From: an uncultured Bacteroides sp.
GTDB lineage: Bacteria > Bacteroidota > Bacteroidia > Cytophagales > Cyclobacteriaceae
Assembly (NCBI GenBank): GCA_902168185.1
Contig: CABHOV010000025.1
Location: 124,001 to 188,000, forward strand
Length of the DNA: 64,000 nucleotides
Direction: 5' to 3'
Made by a program: the position numbers and the translations under genes. Below the pieces are notes generated by a model. The model saw only the letters and a program-made list of their open reading frames with translations, ran no database searches and had not been told where the DNA came from. Positions 16,884 through 25,730 of this stretch are shown piece after piece (position 1 is the first letter of the stretch; every line of letters begins with the position of its first letter).

Positions 16884-17789
16884 ATGGTACAGTATAGATT
16901 GTTTTTTGTATTACTCTTTATCGGGTTTTCTTACCCCGGAATAAGTCAACCGAGAGCATTGGTGTTTCAATCAGACTTTGGATTGAAGGATGGTGCTGTA
17001 TCTGAAATGAAAGGTGTCGCTTTTTCGGTCTCATCAGATCTTAAAATTTTTGACGTCACACATGAGATTCCTGCCTATAATATATGGGAGGCATCGTATC
17101 GATTATACCAGGCTGTTCCTTATTGGCCTGTCGGTACAGTGTTCGTGTCCATTGTTGATCCGGGCGTTGGCTCCGATCGTAAGTCGGTAGTCCTGAAAAC
17201 CAAAACCGGGCATTATATAGTTACTCCTGATAATGGTACACTCACACTCGTGGCTGAAAATCTGGGCATTGAAGAAGTACGCGAAATAGATGAAACTAAA
17301 AACAGGTTGAGCAACTCCGGTAAGTCCTATACATTTCATGGCCGCGATGTATATGCTTTTACAGGCGCACGCCTGGCAGCCGGTACTATAACATTTCAGG
17401 AAGTAGGACCTAAACTTAATGCACAGGTTGTCCGTATGGACTATCAAAAACCGATTTTGTTGAATGGCGTAATCAAAGGAAATATTCCAGTGTTGGATAT
17501 ACAATACGGCAATGTCTGGACAAACATCGATATGGAGATCTTTGAAAAACTAGGTGTAAAGCTTCATGATAAAGTGCATATAATTATTTATGATAACGGT
17601 CAGCCAATGTTTGAAGAGGACATCCCGTACGTCAATACTTTTGCAGGCGTACCAGTAGGGAAGAATCTGGTATATATGAACAGCCTTCTTAATTTTTCTC
17701 TGGGAATCAATCAGGGAAATTTCTCTGACAAGTATAAAGTCTCCAGTGGACCGGGTTGGAGTATTTCGATTTGGAAGACAAAGCAATGA
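16884..17789 (+). CDS. Exported SAM hydrolase/SAM hydroxide adenosyltransferase-like protein (DUF62)
   Basis: 301 residues. The domain shows all family blocks: FQSDFGLKDGAVSEMKGV with the catalytic-site Asp31, SIVDPGVGSDR, VTPDNGTLTL, TFHGRDVYAFTGARLAAG, and a C-terminal beta domain. Characterised relatives hydrolyse S-adenosylmethionine to adenosine and methionine, or are halide adenosyltransferases. What is odd is an apparent signal peptide (MVQYRLFFVLLFIGFSYPGISQ), which would place a SAM-consuming enzyme outside the cytoplasm. No partner genes lie alongside; a shared terminator separates it from the converging gluconolactonase gene. Confidence 0.88.
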   Translation: MVQYRLFFVLLFIGFSYPGISQPRALVFQSDFGLKDGAVSEMKGVAFSVSSDLKIFDVTHEIPAYNIWEASYRLYQAVPYWPVGTVFVSIVDPGVGSDRKSVVLKTKTGHYIVTPDNGTLTLVAENLGIEEVREIDETKNRLSNSGKSYTFHGRDVYAFTGARLAAGTITFQEVGPKLNAQVVRMDYQKPILLNGVIKGNIPVLDIQYGNVWTNIDMEIFEKLGVKLHDKVHIIIYDNGQPMFEEDIPYVNTFAGVPVGKNLVYMNSLLNFSLGINQGNFSDKYKVSSGPGWSISIWKTKQ

Positions 17790-17798
17790 CGTAGAAAA

Positions 17799-17840
17799 TA
17801 AATATAGGCTGTGCTATATTTATACCACAGCCTATATTTA
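17799..17840. terminator. Bidirectional terminator
   Basis: A 15-bp perfect stem (17799-17813 and 17826-17840, core TAGGCTGTG/CACAGCCTA) with a 12-base loop, between two converging genes. A/T runs flank both sides. Confidence 0.8.
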
Positions 17841-17844
17841 AATT

Positions 17845-18840
17845 TTATTCGCGAAGTTTTACACGAATAACGTACATATCTGCGGTAAGGTATAGTGTTT
17901 TCTCATCGGCACTCAAAGCGCAGTTAGAAGTTGCTTCAGGTATTTTGATTTTGCCAAGTATTTTTCCCGCTGTGTTGAAAATCCACAAACCACCCGGGCC
18001 GGAAGCATATATATTTCCCTTCTTATCAACTTTAAAACCATCCGGAAGTCCTTTCTCATTTTTCGCTTCAGCCGTTGCATCGTAGAAGATACGCGCGTTG
18101 GTGACAGAATCATTTTCATTCAGATCAAATGCATACCAGATCGCTTTCTCTGAATCTGAGTTTGCCACGATAAACGTTTTTTCTCCAGGAAGGAACGCTA
18201 TACCGTTCGGTCTTGTCAATGAATCCACCAGCAAAACAGTCTTTCCTCCTGAAGCCTTATATACTCCGTTGTAAGGTGTTTCTTTTGTTGGATCCTCTGC
18301 TTGCTTTGGCAAACCATAGGGAGGGTCGGTAAAGAATACATCACCATTGCTGCGAACAACAGCATCGTTCGGACTGCTTAATTTTTTGCCGTCAATGTTG
18401 TCAGATATAGTGGTGAAGTCAGGTTTAGGATCATTAACCGGTGCGTTCATAACAGCCACCCTGCGATCGCCGTGCTGACAAAGCACAAGCTTTCCATCCG
18501 GTGTAAGCGTTAAGCCATTCGAGCCCATCTCGCCACCACGCGGCACCGAGCTGGTATACCCAGAAGGAGTAAGATATACCGACAAGCCTTTTTGTTCTGA
18601 CCACTGATGAATTATATTCTTGGGAACATCTGAAAAGATCAATGTCTTTGTTTCCTCCAGCCACAATGGACCTTCACTCCATTCAAAGCCTTCCGCTATA
18701 ATTTCAGGTTGTGCGTTAGCCGAAATAATAGCATCCAACGCAGGGTCCATGCGTTCAATCGATCCGATGGTTTTCATTTCATTTGTTTTACAAGCCGATA
18801 AAAAAATAAGCAATGCAAGTATGGACAGGAGGGGCTTCAT
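17845..18840 (-). CDS. SMP-30/gluconolactonase-family lipoprotein
   Basis: 331 residues from the ATG at 18840, chosen because the signal MKPLLSILALLIFLSAC with lipobox LSAC starts there; the longer frame adds 13 unrelated residues. The domain is a six-bladed SMP-30/LRE-like propeller: AEGFEWSEGPLWLEETKTLIFSDVPKN, LSSPNDAVVRSNGDVFFTDPPYG, RPNGIAFLPGEKTFIVANSD, GLPDGFKVDKKGNIYASGPGG. These carry the Glu/Asn/Asp metal ligands of gluconolactonases, which open aldonolactones such as gluconolactone. The mature protein is probably lipid-anchored in the envelope. A gluconokinase gene lies 9 kb away, which is suggestive but not an operon link. Confidence 0.88.
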   Translation of the reverse strand: MKPLLSILALLIFLSACKTNEMKTIGSIERMDPALDAIISANAQPEIIAEGFEWSEGPLWLEETKTLIFSDVPKNIIHQWSEQKGLSVYLTPSGYTSSVPRGGEMGSNGLTLTPDGKLVLCQHGDRRVAVMNAPVNDPKPDFTTISDNIDGKKLSSPNDAVVRSNGDVFFTDPPYGLPKQAEDPTKETPYNGVYKASGGKTVLLVDSLTRPNGIAFLPGEKTFIVANSDSEKAIWYAFDLNENDSVTNARIFYDATAEAKNEKGLPDGFKVDKKGNIYASGPGGLWIFNTAGKILGKIKIPEATSNCALSADEKTLYLTADMYVIRVKLRE

Positions 18841-18893
18841 GAGGTTGTGTTTGGTTTTTAATGTTTGAAATTTACACAATCCCGTGAAACTTG

Positions 18894-20042
18894 CTAACGG
18901 CTCAATGCTTCTTTTACAAGGCGGTTAAAGATCTCTTCGTTGCGTTCAGCATTCAGTTCTTTTGCAGCTATACCAGCGTTAGATTTAAAGGATGCTACCT
19001 GCTCCGTTGTAAGTGCGTTTAATTTAGCAGCGAGACTTTTAGCCGTAAACTCCTCCGAAACAACCCCTATAGAATAATGATTTACAATAGAAGCCATTTC
19101 GGGTGTCGGCCCTATAGCAATTCCCAATCGCGCCTGGATAAAATCAAACAGTTTGTTGGGAAGTGTATTCTCGTAGTTAAAGTTGACAGGCGGTAAAAGA
19201 AACACTCCGATGTCATACGGCTGAATAGTGGTAACAACAGCATGACTTTTTACAGGAGGTAAAATTTTAATCTTGGGGTTTTTAGAAGCACTCGTTTTTA
19301 AATTTTCAATGAATGCTTTTGTCTGAGCAGAAGCGAAGTCTGACGTCATCAGCATCAAATCCAACGTGAACCGTTCGTCCAGATGATCCATCATCTCCAC
19401 CATCAATTCAAGCCTCCGTGAAGGATTGGCAATACCATGGTGGATGAGGCGTATCGTGTCAGGTTTTATAGGTGCTGGTGCTATATCATGATAACGCGTA
19501 GCATTCGTAATGATCACAGGTTTCACTCCGAAATGTTTTTCATATTCGTTGGCCAACCCCTTACCAACCGTGAGCATACCGTCAACCCCAGGTATATACT
19601 TTTTACAAAGATGAATATAGAAAGGCTGAAAAAATGTCTTCCAGATTTTGTTGTTTTCAAAATGTCGTGGAGCATACTCATGCGCATCGAATATAATTTT
19701 CGTGTTGCCTTTAAATTTAAAAGCAAGCGGAAGCGTATCGATATCGTTGGCCACAATGAGATCGAATCGTTTTGACCTCAACTGCTCCATAAGGTGACCA
19801 TACGAATGAAACAACTGATAGGCAGCGTTGTATTGACGGGTGAGCAGGCTTATAGCCATCAGCGCTTTTCTGAAGACCGTAAGTTTAGTTTGCGTAACCC
19901 TTATAAATGTAACACCTGGAGTATCTTCGGCATCAAAGCATACCACCGTAACGCGATGTTCTTTTCTCAGAAAATTTATCTGCCGCGTTACCCGCGCATC
20001 GTGCTTAAGGTTACTGAAGACAAGTACTAGGATATCTTTCAT
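18894..20042 (-). CDS. Glycosyltransferase, GT4-like
   Basis: 382 residues in two Rossmann domains. N-terminal half: VLVFSNLKHDARVTRQINFLRKEHRVTVVCFD, then FDLIVANDIDTLPLAFKFKGNTKIIFDAHEY. C-terminal half: RLIHHGIANPSRRLELMVEMMDHL, then YDIGVFLLPPVNFNYENTLPNKLFDFIQARLGIAIG, equivalent to the donor-binding EAxxxGxPV region, with the Glu-x7-Glu spacing only loosely preserved. This matches GT-B glycosyltransferases acting on lipid-linked or surface glycans in the cytoplasm. It belongs to the glycan patch at 18.9-25.7 kb. Sugar donor and acceptor unknown. Confidence 0.82.
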   Translation of the reverse strand: MKDILVLVFSNLKHDARVTRQINFLRKEHRVTVVCFDAEDTPGVTFIRVTQTKLTVFRKALMAISLLTRQYNAAYQLFHSYGHLMEQLRSKRFDLIVANDIDTLPLAFKFKGNTKIIFDAHEYAPRHFENNKIWKTFFQPFYIHLCKKYIPGVDGMLTVGKGLANEYEKHFGVKPVIITNATRYHDIAPAPIKPDTIRLIHHGIANPSRRLELMVEMMDHLDERFTLDLMLMTSDFASAQTKAFIENLKTSASKNPKIKILPPVKSHAVVTTIQPYDIGVFLLPPVNFNYENTLPNKLFDFIQARLGIAIGPTPEMASIVNHYSIGVVSEEFTAKSLAAKLNALTTEQVASFKSNAGIAAKELNAERNEEIFNRLVKEALSR

Positions 20043-20197
20043 CGGATGAATTTTTTACCGGCCTCTGTCGATTATGCTGCCATTTTAACTATTATCGCTC
20101 ATAATAAATTATTGATTGCCAGACAGACCAGTTTGCAAAAATATAATAATTTTGATCCTTTGAATAACATATTGGGAAACGAGAATTTACATAAAAA

Positions 20198-21598
20198 ATG
20201 AAGGGATTTTTAACGCAGTCAAAGCTTAATTATATTCTCTTTCACCTCGGGAACCATATTCATCTTACCAAGGAACTCTCAGAGCGTTTTCTCTTTGTGC
20301 AACATCCGAATGTAGTAGCGACTAACACTGGCAGGATTATTTTTATGCTGTCTGGTAAAGATATACAACCCGAGAATGTACTGGATATTGACGGGTTGCC
20401 AATACTCTTTCCGTTGTCTGATAGAAAAGAATTTTACACCATTGATGATCGCAATAACCTGATCTTTCATCACGATATACTGAAATCGGTTTTTTACTTA
20501 TTATCGGGATATCAGGAGTACCATAATAAGGATTCTCATGATGCATTGAATAGATTCTCATTTCATGATTCTATTCAGTATAAATTGAAAATTACTGACC
20601 GGCCCCTGGTGAATTATTATTTTGGCATTGTGATGCAGGCAATCGGCCTATACGGAGTACAGAATAATTTCACACCAGTACCTCGAAATGTATTTAATAC
20701 ATTCGGATTTATACTATCTCATGATATAGACTATATAGACCTTTATACTAAAAATTATTTTTTGTATAAGGTTAAGGAAGTGCTGAAGATGAAGCCCAGT
20801 AGACTTTCTGTATGGTCTAATTTTAGATTGGGGCTTTTTGGTTTCCTAAAGTACATTGGACTTTTAAAACGGGATAATCCATATTGGAATTTTGATTTTC
20901 TAAGAAAGCTGGAGAGGGATAATGATTTTAGAAGCGTTTTTTATTTTCTGGATACGGGTGTGCTACATAGTGATGCTTACTATTCATTTGATGAACCTCG
21001 GATGATAGAGCTCTTTCGATATTTAAAGAAAGAGAATTGTGAAATTGGTTTACATGGAACTGTTGAGTCGATCAGTGACCCAGGTAAAATGCAGAGTAGT
21101 ATTGATAAATTGCAACAGGCAAGTGGAGAACGTGTTGTTGGGATAAGGCAGCACAGATTGCTCTGGCGTCATCCACAAACATCGGTTATTCAGGAATCAG
21201 TTGGACTCAAATATGACACCACATTAGGCTTTGCTGCACACGAAGGATTCCGTAATTCATATTGTCATCCATTCAGATTCTATGATTTTGATAATGACCG
21301 AATGATGGAGCTTTGGGAGTTCCCTCTAAATGTTATGGACGTTACGTTGTTTGCATACCAGGGATATAGTACATCGGAAGCATTGAGACGATCGTTGGCT
21401 GTTATGCACGAAGTGGAGAAATTCGGTGGCGTGTTTAGCGTGCTTTGGCATAATAGTTTTTTTGATGAAGATTTATACCCAGGTGTTACAGCATTTTATG
21501 CAGCACTTTTGGAAAGTATAGCACATGCCAAGCCTGAGAATATAGTAGGAGCTGAATTGGTAGATCGTATGAATAATTTTGTATATGGAGAAAAATGA
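20198..21598 (+). CDS. Polysaccharide deacetylase-like protein
   Basis: 466 residues. An N-terminal ~165-residue region of alpha/beta type precedes a NodB-like domain that starts with GFILSHDIDYIDLYT (His175, Asp176, Asp178), continues with FRSVFYFLDTG and CEIGLHGTVES, and ends with GGVFSVLWHNSFFDEDLYPG. The Asp-containing motif 1 and His-containing motif 2 are those of carbohydrate esterase family 4 enzymes, which remove N- or O-acetyl groups from glycans with a divalent metal. There is no signal peptide. The methyltransferase start overlaps its end by 14 bases, so they are coupled. Likely modifies a capsule or O-antigen-like polymer. Confidence 0.82.
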   Translation: MKGFLTQSKLNYILFHLGNHIHLTKELSERFLFVQHPNVVATNTGRIIFMLSGKDIQPENVLDIDGLPILFPLSDRKEFYTIDDRNNLIFHHDILKSVFYLLSGYQEYHNKDSHDALNRFSFHDSIQYKLKITDRPLVNYYFGIVMQAIGLYGVQNNFTPVPRNVFNTFGFILSHDIDYIDLYTKNYFLYKVKEVLKMKPSRLSVWSNFRLGLFGFLKYIGLLKRDNPYWNFDFLRKLERDNDFRSVFYFLDTGVLHSDAYYSFDEPRMIELFRYLKKENCEIGLHGTVESISDPGKMQSSIDKLQQASGERVVGIRQHRLLWRHPQTSVIQESVGLKYDTTLGFAAHEGFRNSYCHPFRFYDFDNDRMMELWEFPLNVMDVTLFAYQGYSTSEALRRSLAVMHEVEKFGGVFSVLWHNSFFDEDLYPGVTAFYAALLESIAHAKPENIVGAELVDRMNNFVYGEK

Positions 21599-22265
21599 AA
21601 TAGTAGCCCGTGCGAAGCGTGCTAAAGCAGATAATAAAGATAAAATCATAACACAGTTTTGTACGGGCCAAAAAGTGCTGGATGTAGGCTGTATCGGACA
21701 AGACCGTAACTATGCTGCCGATAATTGGTTACATGAGAAAGTAAAGCGCATCGCTCAGAAAATTGACGGAGTAGATATACTCGAGGATGAGATAAAAATA
21801 CTCCGAAAGAATGGCTACTCGATATACACCATAGAAGAACTACAGGCTACCAACAATAGATATGATGTTGTTTTAATGGCTGATGTGATCGAACACGTAA
21901 ACGATCCCGTTGCCTTTCTGTCGTTCTATGCGCAATTTCTTTCTCCTACCGGAGTAATGTTGATAACAACACCAAATGCAAACCGAGCTAATAACTTTAT
22001 TAATATCCTTTTTAATAATAATTATTCCGTAAACCCGGAGCATACCTTTTGGTTCTGTCCCAGGACTTTTGCAGAGGTTGTACAACGCGCTCAGTTGAAT
22101 GTAAAAGATTTTCGATGGGCGTCTCATTACTATACTTCAAGCCGAGTAAGCGGAGTATACCAGAAATTTAAATTCACCCTTTCTAATTTACTGATTTCAT
22201 GGCGGAGTAATTTTAATCCTAACATGATTTTTATCCTTACTGCAAAGACGGCTAAGAGTCAATAG
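21585..22265 (+). CDS. Class I SAM-dependent methyltransferase
   Basis: 226 residues from the ATG at 21585 inside the end of the previous gene; an in-frame TTG at 21579 adds two residues. Motif I VLDVGCIGQDRN, an acidic motif (IDGVDILEDEI), motif II/III YDVVLMADVIEHVNDPVAFL and GVMLITTPNANR mark a UbiE/Coq5-like Rossmann methyltransferase. In this setting it probably methylates a glycan or its lipid carrier. The substrate is not evident. Confidence 0.85.
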   Translation: MEKNEIVARAKRAKADNKDKIITQFCTGQKVLDVGCIGQDRNYAADNWLHEKVKRIAQKIDGVDILEDEIKILRKNGYSIYTIEELQATNNRYDVVLMADVIEHVNDPVAFLSFYAQFLSPTGVMLITTPNANRANNFINILFNNNYSVNPEHTFWFCPRTFAEVVQRAQLNVKDFRWASHYYTSSRVSGVYQKFKFTLSNLLISWRSNFNPNMIFILTAKTAKSQ

Positions 22266-22311
22266 CTGTTGTACTAAGGTAAATTTACAATGTCGTATTA
22301 AGCGTGATACT

Positions 22312-22977
22312 ATGGATGCAGAAAATCTCAGAAACATTTATAATCAATACTTCTCACAAGGCTCGAGTGCCTGGTCCTCAACCGACCTCAAAAAAACCAG
22401 AAAGGTCGTTGAGCGAACATTATATTGGTTGAGGAAGTCAGGATTTTCAAAGGCAAATGCCTCTGTGCTTGATATAGGTTGCGCTACCGGGTACTATACC
22501 GAGTCATTCCGATTGACTGGTTGTAATTCGTTAGGACTAGATTATTCAGAAATAGCGGTCGAACAAGCAGCACAACGATTCCCATCCTGCAGGTTTGTAC
22601 AGATGAATGGTTTTGAACCTTCATTTGAGGAAGAGTTTGATGTCGCATTTTGTCGGGGCTTCAGTGGTGTAAACACTCATGATCTCGAATTTATAGCGCG
22701 CTGGGTGAATAAGTATATGCGGTATATCTCTGCAGGAGGCTATTTTGTACTGGCATATTCATCCGATTTTTCAGGAAAAGAAAAATCGGGCGAGACCGTT
22801 AATTTGTCACGTAGCGAACTGAGTATGTTAGTAACTTTAATTAATGGAGAGTATAAGGGGACGCATATATTTTATTATTTTGGCTTTGTTTCTAAAGTAA
22901 AACGCGCTTTCGAAAAATATATACTTCGAAAAAATGTAAAAGATTACTTCTATATCTTAATTCAAAAGAGCAGTTGA
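22312..22977 (+). CDS. Class I SAM-dependent methyltransferase
   Basis: 221 residues. VLDIGCATGYYTESFRLTGCNSLGLDYSEIAVEQAAQRFP is the complete SAM-binding start (motif I and acidic Asp). It continues with CRFVQMNGFEPSFEEEFDVAFCRGFSG and AGGYFVLAYSSDFSG. The C-terminal third is basic and aromatic (FYYFGFVSKVKRAFEKYILRKNVKDYFYILIQ). It is 46 bases behind the other methyltransferase but not a close paralogue. Presumed acceptor is a surface glycan intermediate. Confidence 0.85.
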   Translation: MDAENLRNIYNQYFSQGSSAWSSTDLKKTRKVVERTLYWLRKSGFSKANASVLDIGCATGYYTESFRLTGCNSLGLDYSEIAVEQAAQRFPSCRFVQMNGFEPSFEEEFDVAFCRGFSGVNTHDLEFIARWVNKYMRYISAGGYFVLAYSSDFSGKEKSGETVNLSRSELSMLVTLINGEYKGTHIFYYFGFVSKVKRAFEKYILRKNVKDYFYILIQKSS

Positions 22978-22981
22978 AGTT

Positions 22982-24058
22982 TTAGTCGTGATTCTGGAAG
23001 CTTAGATATTTTTCAAGTATAGTGTCGAGTGTCTCATTGAATAATTTTGAGTCGTACCTTTCTTTATAATACTCTCGGCATTTTAGAGCCATCGTTTCCT
23101 TTATTTGCTGATCCTGAATTTTTTCGGTCAATGTTGTATCATCATAATAAATACCACAGCCTGCTTCTATTTTTTCTTTGGTTGTGAGACGCTCATTTCC
23201 AATAAGCGGTATACCCAGTGCCAGGTAATCTATATCTTTGTTAGCTTCTTGAACTTCGTAACTATAGTGAGCTGGTTTAATCAGGCTAAAGCCAGCGAGA
23301 TAAAATTGAGATAGGAGCTTTTCGAGTTCTGTTTTTAAAACATCTACCGAGACTTTTGCTGTATGGCGAATGCCGGGCTTTTTTGCTATCTCTTTTTGCA
23401 ATGAAGATGTGCTGATGTCACCATATATAAATAAAGGTATATTTAGCTTCTCCTGAAGCTTTATGATTTCATGCGCTCCTTTTTCAGGGCTGAAGATTCC
23501 CAGGTATAAAAGAGCTGTAGGAAGGTGAGGCTTGTTGTGATACGATAGCTCTTCAAAAGGAGAACTGTAATATAAAACCTGTGCCCGGTTGTTGAAGTAC
23601 GCTCTTAATGCGAGAGAGTTTACCAGGATGGCCTGACAATACCTGAATGCGTAATGTTTTTCTACCTTTTTGAAGAAGGAAATTATGATCTTTTTGAAAG
23701 GTTTGACTGCTTTGATTTTGTTTTCAAGTTGATAGAATCTAAGGTATACGTTATGATCGATGGTGTCATAAATAACGGTCTTCTTCAGACTCGCAGCATG
23801 CTTCACCAGCGGGAGGTATTTCATGTCCGTAACGAAAACAATGTCGAAGTCTGGAATCATTGGTTTACAACGTTGAATAGCATGAAAATCGAAGAACCAG
23901 AGCGATATCCAGCTAAGCCTGGAAACCAGATTAGGCTTGTAGTCGGAGGCATGGATGAAGCTAACTTCAATTCCTTTGTGTTTAAAATATTGGTCAAATG
24001 AAACAAGACGAGGATGGAGCGGATTGATTTTTCGGGGAGTGAAGAAGGCGACTTTCAT
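22982..24058 (-). CDS. Glycosyltransferase, GT-B fold
   Basis: 358 residues from the ATG at 24058; a TTG at 24061 would add one. Opens MKVAFFTPRKINPLHPRLVSFDQYFKHKGIEVSFI and later shows LLYLGIFSPEKGAHEIIKLQEKLNIPLFIYGD and HYSYEVQEANKDIDYLALGIPLIGNERL, the C-terminal donor-binding half of GT1/GT4 enzymes (EAN...ALGIPLIG). It converges with the methyltransferase gene with 4 bases between them. Cytoplasmic, surface-glycan assembly. Donor and acceptor unknown. Confidence 0.8.
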   Translation of the reverse strand: MKVAFFTPRKINPLHPRLVSFDQYFKHKGIEVSFIHASDYKPNLVSRLSWISLWFFDFHAIQRCKPMIPDFDIVFVTDMKYLPLVKHAASLKKTVIYDTIDHNVYLRFYQLENKIKAVKPFKKIIISFFKKVEKHYAFRYCQAILVNSLALRAYFNNRAQVLYYSSPFEELSYHNKPHLPTALLYLGIFSPEKGAHEIIKLQEKLNIPLFIYGDISTSSLQKEIAKKPGIRHTAKVSVDVLKTELEKLLSQFYLAGFSLIKPAHYSYEVQEANKDIDYLALGIPLIGNERLTTKEKIEAGCGIYYDDTTLTEKIQDQQIKETMALKCREYYKERYDSKLFNETLDTILEKYLSFQNHD

Positions 24059-24155
24059 CAATTTGTGTTTCTATGCGGAATCTTTATTTAATTTTACAAA
24101 ATTATGAAGTTGTAACCATTTGAAATGGCTGCCTCTAACATTATCGGTTTGAAAG

Positions 24156-25664
24156 ATGCTTAAGATTCTTAAATCCTCTGTACGGGATACTGTTATTTAT
24201 AGTATTGGCACTTTTTCGTCTCGATTGGCAGGCTTTATTCTGGTTCCAATATATACAAACAATGCATTTCTTTCGGAGACGGACTATGGGGTCTTGAATC
24301 TGGTAGAGGCTAATCTTCAAATATTCATTTCTGTATTCGGTCTCGGGTTGTGCTACGCCTTCGAGCGGTGGTATTATGACAAAGAATTTGTAGAGAAAAG
24401 AAACTCAATTTTTTTTACGATTCTTTTTATAACCACTTGTATTGGCCTCTTTCTGATCACTGCATTATTTCCGGTTTCTGATAAGCTCTCTGGAATTTTA
24501 TTTGAGAGTAAAGCATACTCAGATATTTTTAGGTTAATGATCATTAATGCTGGGCTTGAAATAATAGCGCAGACACCAAACTCTTTGATTCGTTTGCGAG
24601 AGAGACCTGTGCTATTTACGATTGCAAACCTTTCTAAACTTATAACTAGCATCACTGCTACTGTAGTGTTCATTGTATACTTAGGGTTGGGATTAAAAGG
24701 AGTTTACTATGGACAATTAATTGGTATACTGGTATACTTTATTACACTATCAGGCTTTCTGCTGTCGCATATACAACTCAAATTTGAATGGAAAATCCTG
24801 AAGGATATGGTTCATTTCCGGTTTCCGTTTTTATTGCCAGTGATAGCACTTAATGTATTTAACTTCAACGACCGTTTTGTATTATCCAATACAGTCGGTG
24901 TCATTGATGCTGGTATATACTCATTGGGAGCCAAGCTTGCCAATACGATCAAGGTATTTTTGATAACAGCCATTTGGCTCGCAATTACGCCAACGATCTA
25001 TAAAATGATGAATGATCCGAATAATAAAAGGTTCTACTCTAAAGTGATGACCTACCTGAGCTTTACGGTGATCATTTTTGTAATGATTTTTTCTTTTTAT
25101 GGACGGGAGGTTGTTGTGCTTTTGGCGAAAGAGAAGTCTTATATGGATGCATACAAGGTAATTCCAATTGTATCGCTTGGTATTTTCTTTGGGTTGCTTA
25201 AAGATATATCCATGATCGGTTTAAACATCACGAAGAAAACAAGATCAATTGCGACCACAACAATCCTGGTGACTGTTCTCAACCTTTTGCTGAATATTTT
25301 CCTGGTTCCCTGGTTAGGAATCATGGGAGCAGCAAGTTCAGGGTTGATAGCGCAGTTTATCTTTTTTATTATCATTTATGTGATTGCACAAAAGTATTAT
25401 ACTATACCCTACGAAATGGGCAAGGTAACAACCATGGTGTTGTTAGCGGTTATACTATATATACTGTCAAGCCTTAGCGAGCCATTAGATATGTGGATAA
25501 GAATACCGTTGAAATTTATATTGATATGCTCTTTCCCATTTATTTTATACGTAGTTGGTTTCTACGAAGCTGTTGAGCTTGTCAGCATAAAGGGATTTTG
25601 GAATAAATGGAAGAATCCCATGCAGTGGAAGAAAAATCTTAGCTCGCTCCAAACAAAAAGATAA
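24156..25664 (+). CDS. Wzx-like polysaccharide flippase (MATE/MVF superfamily)
   Basis: 502 residues with 12-14 predicted transmembrane helices. The start DTVIYSIGTFSSRLAGFILVPIYTN and FNFNDRFVLSNTVGVIDAGIYSLGAKLANTIKVFL are characteristic of O-antigen/teichoic-acid flippases, as is LGIMGAASSGLIAQFIFFIIIYVIAQKYY. It would move undecaprenyl-linked oligosaccharides to the periplasmic leaflet. It completes the glycan patch; no Wzy polymerase was recognised. A strong terminator follows 12 bases after the stop. Confidence 0.88.
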   Translation: MLKILKSSVRDTVIYSIGTFSSRLAGFILVPIYTNNAFLSETDYGVLNLVEANLQIFISVFGLGLCYAFERWYYDKEFVEKRNSIFFTILFITTCIGLFLITALFPVSDKLSGILFESKAYSDIFRLMIINAGLEIIAQTPNSLIRLRERPVLFTIANLSKLITSITATVVFIVYLGLGLKGVYYGQLIGILVYFITLSGFLLSHIQLKFEWKILKDMVHFRFPFLLPVIALNVFNFNDRFVLSNTVGVIDAGIYSLGAKLANTIKVFLITAIWLAITPTIYKMMNDPNNKRFYSKVMTYLSFTVIIFVMIFSFYGREVVVLLAKEKSYMDAYKVIPIVSLGIFFGLLKDISMIGLNITKKTRSIATTTILVTVLNLLLNIFLVPWLGIMGAASSGLIAQFIFFIIIYVIAQKYYTIPYEMGKVTTMVLLAVILYILSSLSEPLDMWIRIPLKFILICSFPFILYVVGFYEAVELVSIKGFWNKWKNPMQWKKNLSSLQTKR

Positions 25665-25675
25665 TAGACTAAAAT

Positions 25676-25709
25676 AAAAATGTCCAGACTAACAAGTCCG
25701 GACATTTTT
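25676..25709. terminator. Bidirectional intrinsic terminator
   Basis: AAAAATGTCC (25676-25685) is complementary to GGACATTTTT (25700-25709), and after an A/C mismatch GACT/AGTC extends the stem. T-runs follow on both strands. It serves the flippase gene and, on the minus strand, the LamG pseudogene. Confidence 0.85.
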
Positions 25710-25730
25710 ATAAATATCATTAGTTGATGA

